Part shown: piece after piece, positions 56,805-64,000 of the stretch
Layout: every line of letters starts with the position of its first letter
Position numbering within the stretch: position 1 is the stretch's first letter
Assembly: GCF_000296445.1 (NCBI RefSeq)
Contig: NZ_JH815198.1
Location: 1,427,114-1,491,113, forward strand
Direction: 5' to 3'
Source: Slackia piriformis YIT 12062
GTDB lineage: Bacteria; Actinomycetota; Coriobacteriia; Coriobacteriales; Eggerthellaceae
DNA: 64,000 nucleotides
Translations under genes and position numbers: made by a program
Notes under the pieces: model-generated
What the model saw: only the letters and a program-made list of their open reading frames with translations
The model's database searches: none
Told to the model about the DNA's origin: nothing

Positions 56805-57749
56805 CTATATGCCTTTGCTGCGCAGCCAGCGATCCACGTCGTTGAAGACTTCCTCTTTCACCGGCTCGTTAAGAATCTCGTGACGCATACCGTCGTACAG
56901 CTTCATATCAACGCACAGGACGCCTGCTGCCCGGTACTGCTCGGCAGCGCGCTCGACGCCCTTGCCGCAATTGCCGACGGGGTCTTCGCCTCCCGCAATG
57001 AAAAGCAGCGGCAGGTCTTTCGGAATAAGACGCGCCCGCTTCGGGTCGGTTGCCTCAAGCGTCAAAGCTGTGAGAGATGCGTACGCTCCCAACGTGAACA
57101 TCTGCCCGCACGCGGGATCGGCGCGATACGCGTCCACCACTTCCGGATCCGTCGAAATCCAATCCACCTCGGTGCGTGCGCCGGAAATGGCTTTCGAAAA
57201 CGCACCTGCGCCGAGCGAATCTACGAATGCGCTGCAGTACCTCTCCCCCTTGAAGGCGGCAAGAATACGACAAACCGCGTTTCCGGCTCTCGAAAGCGCA
57301 CGGGGCTGTTGGCCTGTGCCGCATAGCACCGCTGCCGCAAGACCTTTCGCATACCTGGTCAGATAACATCGTGTCACAAAGCTTCCCATAGAATGGCCGA
57401 ACATGACGAAGGGAACTTCCTCCCCGTAGCGCCCTTGCATCATCTTTCGCAATTCGTGAACGTCTTCTATAAGAACCTCCGCCCCGTTGCGAAGGGGCAT
57501 ATGGCCGAGCGATTCCTTATCCGAAGCGCTCTTCCCATGGCCAACGTGGTCGTTTGCACAGACGACGAAACCCTTTGAAACCAGGAACGACGCGAAAGGA
57601 GCGTAGCGCTCCACGTGTTCGGACATGCCGTGCACGATCTGCACGATGCCGCGCGGCGCTTCGCAAGAAACGGCGTCCCGTTGCCACAGAAGCGCCCGAA
57701 TCTCCGAGACGCCATCATGGCTTTCGTACTGCAATTCAATCGCTTCCAT
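56805..57749 (-). CDS. Alpha/beta hydrolase, lysophospholipase-like
   Basis: A 314-residue serine hydrolase of the monoglyceride lipase type. The start MEAIELQYESHD has GGGGGAAGAGG upstream. Visible are the oxyanion region IVQIVHGMSEHVERYAPFA, DHVGHGKS, the nucleophile elbow FGHSMGS, the acid in AGGEDPVG and the catalytic His in DGMRHEILNE. It should cleave lysophospholipids or monoacylglycerols; the actual ester is unknown. It is divergent from the second aldo/keto reductase gene. Confidence 0.92.
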   Translation of the reverse strand: MEAIELQYESHDGVSEIRALLWQRDAVSCEAPRGIVQIVHGMSEHVERYAPFASFLVSKGFVVCANDHVGHGKSASDKESLGHMPLRNGAEVLIEDVHELRKMMQGRYGEEVPFVMFGHSMGSFVTRCYLTRYAKGLAAAVLCGTGQQPRALSRAGNAVCRILAAFKGERYCSAFVDSLGAGAFSKAISGARTEVDWISTDPEVVDAYRADPACGQMFTLGAYASLTALTLEATDPKRARLIPKDLPLLFIAGGEDPVGNCGKGVERAAEQYRAAGVLCVDMKLYDGMRHEILNEPVKEEVFNDVDRWLRSKGI

Positions 57750-57826
57750 GCCTCTTCCCCCTCTGTATTGCACACAGCGCGCGTTTGCGAAACGTCCGTG
57801 GCAGCCCATATCCCAAAAAAAAATGC

Positions 57827-57857
57827 TTGACTTGAACCATGCTCTAAGCAGTAGGTT
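57827..57857 (+). promoter_or_regulatory. MerR-type promoter of the aldo/keto reductase gene
   Basis: TTGACT (57827-57832) and TAGGTT (57852-57857) are spaced by 19 bases, the stretched spacing used by MerR-family activators. The spacer contains a dyad: AACC near its start pairs with GGTT in the -10, and TGCT-CTA-AGCA is at the centre. No merR gene is within this window. Confidence 0.55.
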
Positions 57858-57883
57858 AGCATTCGCACGAAAGAAAGGAAGCC

Positions 57884-59011
57884 ATGAAGGAATCTCTCTT
57901 GAACACCCCAAAACTCGGATTCGGCTGCATGCGACTGCCGCTTCTTGATGAAAAGGATCCCACAAGCATCGATATCGAGCATTTCAAAACAATGGTCGAC
58001 GCTTTCATCGAGGGAGGCGGAACGTATTTCGACACTGCGTTCGTCTACCACAACGGCACCTCGGAAACGGCCTTGCGCGAGGCGCTCGTGAAACGCTATC
58101 CGCGCGACGCCTATACCGTCGCCACGAAATGCCTCGCTTGGGCAGCGCCCGATGCGGCCACCGCGCAATCGAATCTGCAGACCTCCCTCGACCGGCTTGG
58201 GCTCGATTACGTAGATTTCTACCTGCTGCACAACGTCGGCGGGCCCCGCACGACAAAATTCGACGAATACGGCATGTGGGATTTCGTCCGCGAAATGAAA
58301 GACCAGGGCAAAATCCGCAATGTGGGCTTTTCCATCCACGATGGAGCCGAAACACTCGACGATATACTGACTGAGCACCCCGACATGGACTTCGTCCAAC
58401 TGCAGGTGAACTATCTGGACTGGGAAGATCCCGTGGTCCAGTCGCGTCGTTGCATGGAAGTAGCCCAGAAACACGGTGTGCCTGTAATCGTTATGGAACC
58501 AGCACGTGGCGGCCGCCTCATAGACCTTCCCGCACGCGTGAGCGACGTGTTCAAAAAAGCAGCACCGGACAGAAGCATTGCATCGTGGGCGTATCGTTTC
58601 TGCTACAACCTCCCCAACGTCATCACCGTGCTTTCGGGCATGTCCAGCATCGAGCACGTGCGCGAGAACGTGGACGATTACCGCTCCTTCGGCTCTAAGC
58701 CCTTCTCGCCCGAAGAGCAGCTGGCATTCGACGAAGCGGTAACAGCGCTTCATGCCGTGGACACCATTGCGTGCACGAACTGCCGCTATTGCATGAAAGA
58801 CTGCCCGCAGGGAATCGCCATTCCCAACATCCTTGGCCTGCTGAATTTGGAGGCCTACACCGAAAACAGGGAGTTCGCAAAGGGGCAGTATGCCTGGCAG
58901 GCGAAAGCGCCCGCAAGCGAATGCATAGAATGCGGTGCGTGCGAAGACATGTGCCCGCAGAAGATCGATATCATCAACCAGCTGAAACGCGCCGCCGAGC
59001 ATTTCGAATAA
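57884..59011 (+). CDS. Aldo/keto reductase with C-terminal 4Fe-4S domain (paralogue)
   Basis: A 375-residue paralogue of the protein at 10850-11971, with the same layout: barrel start LGFGCMRLPLLDEKD, Asp in YFDTAFVYHNG, Lys in ATKCLAW, His in YLLHNVGG, and a ferredoxin-like tail with CTNCRYCMKDCP and CIECGACEDMCP. It should reduce an aldehyde or ketone using NAD(P)H, possibly with electron exchange through the clusters. AAAGGAAG precedes the ATG. The promoter has MerR-type geometry, which suggests induction by a stress or electrophile signal. Confidence 0.94.
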   Translation: MKESLLNTPKLGFGCMRLPLLDEKDPTSIDIEHFKTMVDAFIEGGGTYFDTAFVYHNGTSETALREALVKRYPRDAYTVATKCLAWAAPDAATAQSNLQTSLDRLGLDYVDFYLLHNVGGPRTTKFDEYGMWDFVREMKDQGKIRNVGFSIHDGAETLDDILTEHPDMDFVQLQVNYLDWEDPVVQSRRCMEVAQKHGVPVIVMEPARGGRLIDLPARVSDVFKKAAPDRSIASWAYRFCYNLPNVITVLSGMSSIEHVRENVDDYRSFGSKPFSPEEQLAFDEAVTALHAVDTIACTNCRYCMKDCPQGIAIPNILGLLNLEAYTENREFAKGQYAWQAKAPASECIECGACEDMCPQKIDIINQLKRAAEHFE

Positions 59012-59044
59012 CGGGTCAAGGTTGGGAGCTGTCCCAGCAGCAGG

Positions 59045-59650
59045 TTAAGCCATAGGCGCCACTCCTTCGGCGCATGAAAGAACAGCGAATACCGCACAGA
59101 CGGCAACGGTGACAAAAGGTGCGAAAGGAAACATGCCGTCGTCGGAGGAGCCGCCATGAAACCCGACCGGAATAGAACGGCCCTTTCGCGACGGATGCCT
59201 TCTAAGGAAACCATCGCGACATGCACGAACAAACGCCGCCGCGAGCAACAAAACGCAAGCAAGCACGAGAACAACCGCGCCCCAGAACGCACCCGAAAAA
59301 AGACCCACGACGAATAGCAGTTTCACATCGCCGGCCCCGAACGTTTCGCGGCCGGCGAACACATCCGCCACGCATGACGTCGCAAACGACCCCGCCCCTA
59401 ATGCGAACGCCCCCGCAACGCCTGCCGCAGCCGCCCGAAACGCCGAGCCTTCCGAACCGAAAGCGGCCGTGCACGCTATGAGTATGCACCAGATTGCCAC
59501 AGCCCCCAAAAGCGCTCCATGGGGAATGATGCGCTCCTGAACGTCGGCGATGCTTATCCACGCCAAAACGCATGCCAGACCCGCGCAGGCAAGGGCGATA
59601 CAGGTTCGTTCGCAGACAAAGAGCGGGCATATGTAGAGAAAAGAATCCAT
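59045..59650 (-). CDS. Type IV prepilin peptidase (A24 family)
   Basis: A 201-residue polytopic protease when read from MDSFLYICPLF; the upstream in-frame sequence is not membrane-like. The two catalytic aspartates are in SIADVQERIIP and FGAGDVKLLFVVGLF, the latter the hallmark GxGD motif. About six membrane segments are visible. It lacks the N-terminal methylase domain of large PilD enzymes. It would process prepilins or pseudopilins, but no pilus or secretion genes lie nearby. The ribosome site is poor (GGAG two bases from ATG). Confidence 0.87.
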   Translation of the reverse strand: MDSFLYICPLFVCERTCIALACAGLACVLAWISIADVQERIIPHGALLGAVAIWCILIACTAAFGSEGSAFRAAAAGVAGAFALGAGSFATSCVADVFAGRETFGAGDVKLLFVVGLFSGAFWGAVVLVLACVLLLAAAFVRACRDGFLRRHPSRKGRSIPVGFHGGSSDDGMFPFAPFVTVAVCAVFAVLSCAEGVAPMA

Positions 59651-59759
59651 GGCTCCATCATGAAGGAGCCTTCTTCCCTCCACCGTGCCATTCACCGTGG
59701 AACACCTTTCGAATTCCTCCACGACTTCTTCCGAAAAACGCACAGCCTTTTCAGCGGCG

Positions 59760-60728
59760 TCAGGACACCTCTCCCCAAGACCCCTTTTCAAAAAGAACGG
59801 CCCCCGCCTCCCCGCAACGCCGAATTGTGTATGCGCGCGGATCCTCCCGCCCCGTCTTGCCGCACCAGGCAAGCGTAAGCTCGGCAAGACGGCGCATAGC
59901 CTCTTGAAAAGCAACCGTATCACGCACGGACGCGTCCCCGAGCGCCGCCGTCATAAGAGCCTCTGTTTCGGGATTTGCCCCGACCAATTCATCAAGCGCG
60001 AGGGAAAACGGGTCTTTGAAAAGGCAGGAAGACGGAATCGCCGCCCCCTGCACAGGAGAAAACATGAAGGCCGATGCCGACACTTTGGATTCTGCCCCCG
60101 AGCGATCGATGCTTCCGACGAAGCCTTCGTAGTCTTTCCTCTCCCAAATAAACGGAGCATCGCATGAGGGAGTAGATGCGCAAACGGCCCTACGTTGGTG
60201 AAAAAGAAAGGAAGCAAAGTTCAAACAGCACACAATACCGCCGCACGCATCGAAGTCATGGCACGAAGACCCAAGAAACGCTTGTTCAACAGCTGAAAAA
60301 TCCGCAGCTTTCTCTCCTGCGTCGTTCACCCAGGCACGAGACGTTGCGCCAATGGCCTCGGCCGAAGCGTCGTAAAGCGCCTCTTGAACAATATGCCCGA
60401 TACAGCCGCAAGAGGCGCATTCGCAGCTCGACGCGATGCTATATGCCGCAGGCTCAAGCTCGCGCCCAATGCGCCACAACGACCCACCCGGAGAAAATCG
60501 AGCCTCGAAAAACGACGAGAGCCGCTCAACCGCATCGTCGAACGGATGCTTAGGCCATACGCCATGCAGAAGCATGTGCGGAGATGCAACGCTTCTGCGC
60601 GCGAATTCCTCCATGAACAGCGAAGCCGCCTCCATGGCCACAACGTCGTTCATGGAGCGCGTCATGGAACCGCGTACCGCACGAATGCATACGGAGCAGT
60701 ACCGTCCCTTGCGGTCGAGGGCCTCCAT
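59760..60728 (-). CDS. Cysteine-rich protein of unknown function
   Basis: A 322-residue protein from MEALDRKGRYCSVC, whose ATG lies seven bases after the tsaC-like stop. More than a dozen cysteines occur in several clusters: YCSVC near the N-terminus, SCECASCGCIGH in the middle, and DACGGIVCCLNF later. These could bind zinc or an Fe-S cluster. No membrane segment or known motif is recognised. It sits between a tRNA-modification gene and a prepilin peptidase gene on the same strand. I do not recognise the family; codon use looks like that of its neighbours, so it is probably a genuine gene. Confidence 0.7.
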   Translation of the reverse strand: MEALDRKGRYCSVCIRAVRGSMTRSMNDVVAMEAASLFMEEFARRSVASPHMLLHGVWPKHPFDDAVERLSSFFEARFSPGGSLWRIGRELEPAAYSIASSCECASCGCIGHIVQEALYDASAEAIGATSRAWVNDAGEKAADFSAVEQAFLGSSCHDFDACGGIVCCLNFASFLFHQRRAVCASTPSCDAPFIWERKDYEGFVGSIDRSGAESKVSASAFMFSPVQGAAIPSSCLFKDPFSLALDELVGANPETEALMTAALGDASVRDTVAFQEAMRRLAELTLAWCGKTGREDPRAYTIRRCGEAGAVLFEKGSWGEVS

Positions 60729-60735
60729 GGCAAAA

Positions 60736-61335
60736 TTACGCAAATCGGGCGATGTCGTCAGGTGTAATAGCGCCGACGCGTATGACACGAGGCACATCCC
60801 CCGTGCAATCGACCACCGTCGAAGAAATGCCGCTACGCGGGCTGCCGTCGCCGAGCGCGGCGGGAACCTTGGCAAGCAACTCGGGATTCAGCTCGTCAAA
60901 TGTATGCGCCGGCGGCTCCCCTTGGAAATTAGCGCTTGACGTAGCCAAGGGAAAGCCCACCTTCTCAATAAGGGCAAGTGCAACCGCATCGTCCGGCATG
61001 CGCAGCGCAATCGTATCGTCCACCGCGCGAAACGCCTGGGGAACGTTGTTCGCCGCCTTCACAATAAGCGTCAACGGACCAGGCCAGAATTCGTCTGCCA
61101 AAGCCAATGCGTAATCCGGAACATCGCACCCATAGAACTGCAGCGCGCTCTTGCTGCCTACAAGCCACGGAATGGCTTTTTCGGCATCGCGGCGTTTAAT
61201 ATCGAAGAGCGATTGAGGAGACTCGGAAAGCCCGACGGCCACCCCTACCCCGTACACGGTATCGGTCGGAAACACGACTGGTTTGCCGGCGAAAAGCGAC
61301 GCCGCAGTCTTTTGGATGCTGTCAGTTTGCCTCAT
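60736..61335 (-). CDS. L-threonylcarbamoyladenylate synthase (YrdC/Sua5 family)
   Basis: Makes the threonylcarbamoyl-AMP used for the t6A37 modification of ANN-decoding tRNAs. The start MRQTDSIQKTA is preceded by GAGG at five bases and gives 199 residues, the TsaC length. Seen are PVVFPTDTVYGVG, FDIKRRDAEKAIPWLV, FWPGPLTLIVKA, ALRMPD and PLATSSANFQGEP. Longer in-frame starts add sequence without family resemblance. Confidence 0.95.
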   Translation of the reverse strand: MRQTDSIQKTAASLFAGKPVVFPTDTVYGVGVAVGLSESPQSLFDIKRRDAEKAIPWLVGSKSALQFYGCDVPDYALALADEFWPGPLTLIVKAANNVPQAFRAVDDTIALRMPDDAVALALIEKVGFPLATSSANFQGEPPAHTFDELNPELLAKVPAALGDGSPRSGISSTVVDCTGDVPRVIRVGAITPDDIARFA

Positions 61336-61415
61336 GGCAACCTCGCTTTCACGTAAATCCATCAAGCGCACCATAGCGCATCGAGGCTTGCGAATGAACC
61401 GTCGTAAGCGGATGT

Positions 61416-61757
61416 TTACTTCTTGCAGCGCGTTGAAATGTAGTAGTTGCTCGCGATAAGCACGCCGATGATGGCAATGATCATAAACCAGGTATAGGGC
61501 GTAAGCACACCTGCGGAAAGCCCCTCCACAAGCACCGCGTACTTCAAGGCAATAAACACCAGCACGAGCACGCCGGCAGCCAGGGCAAACACGCCCGTTG
61601 CGCGGCATGCGCGCTTCACGTCATAGTTCGCTTCGCGCTCTGCTGGGTCCATACGGTTCAGCGAGGCAACCATGAAAACGCCGTGCCCTGAAAAAAGCAC
61701 GAGCGCCGAGATAAGACATGCCACGGATACCAGCAGCCCTATAGCGATTTCCGTCAT
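61416..61757 (-). CDS. Small membrane protein, DUF3784-like
   Basis: A 113-residue protein with three hydrophobic segments (about 4-26, 50-72 and 84-107), preceded by AAGGGAAG. The pattern SGHGVFMVASLNRMDPAERE followed by YDVKRACRATG resembles the DUF3784 family of small membrane proteins, from memory. Function unknown. It lies 22 bases downstream of the PanE-like gene stop codon. Confidence 0.65.
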   Translation of the reverse strand: MTEIAIGLLVSVACLISALVLFSGHGVFMVASLNRMDPAEREANYDVKRACRATGVFALAAGVLVLVFIALKYAVLVEGLSAGVLTPYTWFMIIAIIGVLIASNYYISTRCKK

Positions 61758-61779
61758 GAAACTTCCCTTCTTCGTAACG

Positions 61780-62694
61780 CTATTCGTAACAGGATTCGAT
61801 CTCTTGTACACGACGATAGAGATATCGGTTCTGAGGCACGAGAATGCCGTGCTTTTCGGCGCGGCCTATGATGGCGCCGGCAAATTCTTCCACCTCGCTC
61901 GGCCGTTTGTTGATTCGGTCCTGGGCCATGGACGGCATGCCGTTCGGATCGAGGGATTCCGTAAGCGCCACCATCTGGGAAAGGTCGGCCTCGGTCAGCT
62001 CCACGCCCTCTGCGCGGGCAACCGCCATGGTCTCGCGCATGGCGGCGACGAGGCTGCGATTCTGCTCCCCCTCGGCGGTAACCGTGCCGTAAGTCCCTTC
62101 ATACACCATGCAGGTCTGGTTCAGTCCCACGTTCATCATGAGCTTCGTCCACATACGGTGGCGAATGTCGTCCTCAACGACGAAATCGATACCCGCCCTC
62201 GCAAAGAAGTCGGCGATTTCGTCCACGACCCCTTCGTCGGTATGAGGAGCTGCGCCGAACCTGATCTGACCAGGATGCGTGTACGTATGCTCCGTGCCGA
62301 TATACACCGCGTCCATCCCCTGGGCAACACTGAGCACGAGATTGCCCCAACCGAACACCTCGGCGATGCGCTCTTCACTTGTGATGCCGTTCAAAAGCGA
62401 AATGATTCGAGTTTCCGGACCGACGCAGGATTTCATGGTTCGCAACGCGGTTTCCATGCCGGTGGCCTTGATGGCGAGTATCAAAAGATCGACAGGCTGC
62501 GCTTCGGAAGCGGGGACGGTCCTGATCTCGCACGGATCGCCGTTGATGCGGATTTTGTCGTCAGAATGCCGCCTAAAACGTTGGTCGTCCATGACGAACT
62601 CGACCGCGTCGGGTCCGATATTGCTCGCGATAAGGCTTCCGTACAAAAGGCCGACGGCGCCTTTGCCGATGATGGCCGCTTTCTCTATCCGCAC
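61780..62694 (-). CDS. Ketopantoate reductase family protein (PanE/ApbA)
   Basis: A 304-residue NAD(P)H-dependent reductase read from a GTG start (VRIEKAAIIGKG). The nucleotide fold starts IIGKGAVGLLYG, followed by LLILAIKATG; the catalytic lysine is in RMWTKLMMNVGLNQ, and an Asn/Ser-containing C-terminal domain (RPSEVEEFAGAIIGRAEKHG) matches the family. It may make pantoate for CoA or reduce another 2-oxo acid. The start is uncertain: TTG six bases upstream and an ATG 39 bases upstream are alternatives. Confidence 0.88.
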   Translation of the reverse strand: MRIEKAAIIGKGAVGLLYGSLIASNIGPDAVEFVMDDQRFRRHSDDKIRINGDPCEIRTVPASEAQPVDLLILAIKATGMETALRTMKSCVGPETRIISLLNGITSEERIAEVFGWGNLVLSVAQGMDAVYIGTEHTYTHPGQIRFGAAPHTDEGVVDEIADFFARAGIDFVVEDDIRHRMWTKLMMNVGLNQTCMVYEGTYGTVTAEGEQNRSLVAAMRETMAVARAEGVELTEADLSQMVALTESLDPNGMPSMAQDRINKRPSEVEEFAGAIIGRAEKHGILVPQNRYLYRRVQEIESCYE

Positions 62695-62764
62695 CGACAA
62701 ACCTGCCTTTCCCGTTCTGAACACACCGCGCACGTGCGCGCAACCGACTCTAATGCAAGAACGC

Positions 62765-64000
62765 CTACGCCTCCTGCGGCGAAACCAGTGTCGCAGACGA
62801 CGCCCCGTCTATGCGAATGTCCGTTTCGAAAAACGCCTCCAGCGCCCGGCGCGCATAAAGCGCATCGAGCACGCCCGCCGTCTCGTACGAGGAATGCATA
62901 GCGATCTGCGGGCAGCCTATGTCCACAGCGTGCATGCTCGCTTGAATGTTCGAGAGATTGCCGAGCGTGGAACCGCCCGCCATATTGCTTTTGTTCGCAA
63001 AGCGCTGCACGGGCACGCCCGCATCGGCGCAAATCCCCGTGAAGACCGCTCGGCTGAAAGCATCCGTGCAATATGCCTGGTTGGCGGCCTCTTTGACCAC
63101 GATGCCGCCGTTGAGAAAGCACCTGTTGCCTTCGTCGGCTTTTTCGGGATGGTTGGGATGCACCGCATGGGCGTTGTCGCAACTTGCCATCATGCTCGCC
63201 GCAAGAGCGCGGCGCAGGTCTTGCCAACTGAAGCCGAGAGCGTCGTTTATGCGTTCAAGGACGTCGCGCAGCATGGTTGACATGGCCCCCTGTTTGGTGT
63301 TCGACCCCACCTCTTCGTTGTCGAAGCAGCAATACACCGAAACGCAACCGTTCTGCTTTGCGGAAAGGAACGCCTCGAGCGAAGCGTGCGCACACATGAG
63401 GTCGTCGAGCCGCGGCGCCGAGACGAATTCGTCCGCCGCTCCCCAAATACGCGCGGCTTCCAAGCTCACCAGGAAAACATCGCGACCGACGATCTGCGCG
63501 GGATCAACGCCGAGTTCGCCCGCAAGAAACGCGTCGAACGAACCCGCCCCAAGCGCTCCGGCGGAAAAAAGCGGGCAGGCATCCACCTGCCTATCAGGCG
63601 CAAACCCTTTATTGACCTCGCGGTTCATATGGATGGCGACGCTTGGTATAAGAGCGACGGGGCGATCGATAAACAACAGGCGGCTTTCGATACGAGAGTC
63701 GTCACGCACCATAACGCGCCCCGCAAGGCCGAGAGGACGGTCGAACCAGGTGTAGTCGATCATGCCCCCATACGCTTCCACATTGAGACGAAGCGCATTT
63801 CCCGGAGCCGAAAGCTCGGCGGCGTCTTTGACCTTGAACGCCGGGGAGTCGCTATGCGATGCGGCAATTTGGAAGTGATAGCCGTCTTCGGGCATATTGT
63901 CGCCAATGCGCCATGTAATAACGCTCGAGGCATTACGCGTGGTGAAATAGCAGCCGCCCGGCTCCATGCTCCACGCGGCGTTTTCAGGAAGATAGCGAAA
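62765..64000 (-). CDS. M18-family aminopeptidase (N-terminus beyond window)
   Basis: A dinuclear-zinc aminopeptidase removing N-terminal residues from peptides. The frame is open to the window edge; the first visible residues (FRYLPENAAWSMEPGGCYF) match the family's N-terminal region, so only some 20-30 residues are missing. Seen are the first zinc ligand in AASHSDSPAFKVKD, the central DNEEVGSNTKQGA with metal and catalytic acids, and the last zinc His in IAMHSSYETAG. A set of cysteines and the HPNHPEK segment also fit. It is followed by the PanE-like gene. Confidence 0.95.
   Translation of the reverse strand, partial: FRYLPENAAWSMEPGGCYFTTRNASSVITWRIGDNMPEDGYHFQIAASHSDSPAFKVKDAAELSAPGNALRLNVEAYGGMIDYTWFDRPLGLAGRVMVRDDSRIESRLLFIDRPVALIPSVAIHMNREVNKGFAPDRQVDACPLFSAGALGAGSFDAFLAGELGVDPAQIVGRDVFLVSLEAARIWGAADEFVSAPRLDDLMCAHASLEAFLSAKQNGCVSVYCCFDNEEVGSNTKQGAMSTMLRDVLERINDALGFSWQDLRRALAASMMASCDNAHAVHPNHPEKADEGNRCFLNGGIVVKEAANQAYCTDAFSRAVFTGICADAGVPVQRFANKSNMAGGSTLGNLSNIQASMHAVDIGCPQIAMHSSYETAGVLDALYARRALEAFFETDIRIDGASSATLVSPQEA

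Overview
The window looks like chromosomal DNA of an anaerobic coriobacterium, most likely family Eggerthellaceae; Slackia-like is a guess. The support is moderately high GC, a Tat-exported FMN/FAD reductase divergent from a polytopic LuxR-type regulator, several further regulators with membrane segments, two aldo/keto reductases carrying ferredoxin-like tails, and a YfcC-type carrier. No rRNA, tRNA, CRISPR array or insertion sequence was recognised. All calls come from reading the sequence; no database search was run.

Layout. 0-2.5 kb: serine/threonine kinase, HTH partner and a membrane-anchored two-repeat Ltp-domain protein, all on the minus strand. 2.9-6.3 kb: gatCAB for tRNA-dependent amidation. 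6.5-12 kb: a TetR regulator with a clear operator, a DUF5692-like membrane protein, recQ and a 4Fe-4S aldo/keto reductase. 12.0-12.9 kb: a gene-poor stretch. 12.9-22.9 kb: a tightly packed six-gene minus-strand cassette (60-aa leader ORF, PLD-like/SNF2 helicase, DUF4391 protein, type III methylase Mod, AbiJ-like protein, type III restriction subunit Res). This is the best candidate in the window for a composite anti-phage system. 23-31 kb: housekeeping genes ychF, an NSS-family transporter, truA, dnaE and a PAP2 phosphatase. 31-35 kb: a B3/4-domain protein, then a membrane LuxR regulator divergent from a YfcC transporter. 35.6-42.5 kb: a complete F-type ATP synthase operon with an unusually short epsilon subunit and a b subunit with a signal-like N-terminus. 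42.7-47.5 kb: dCMP deaminase, upp, glyA, rpiB and glpK. 47.7-51 kb: a large tandem-AAA ATPase and a small phage-like protein. 51.2-56.6 kb: a 12-TM LuxR regulator divergent from the Tat-exported flavin reductase, then a membrane XRE regulator. 56.8-64 kb: an alpha/beta hydrolase divergent from a second aldo/keto reductase (with a MerR-type promoter), a prepilin peptidase, a cysteine-rich unknown, TsaC, a small membrane protein, a PanE-like reductase and an M18 aminopeptidase cut by the window end.

How the genes work together. Most of the window is core metabolism and information processing in minus-strand operons. The accessory content is the restriction/abortive-infection cassette, with a probable own promoter inside an inverted repeat, the Ltp-domain protein, and two copies of the design 'membrane LuxR sensor divergent from an effector' (a transporter in one, a respiratory-type reductase in the other), which suggests small-molecule sensing controls uptake and anaerobic respiration. 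Several gene 3' ends carry short tandem repeats or perfect hairpins that overlap the stop codon.
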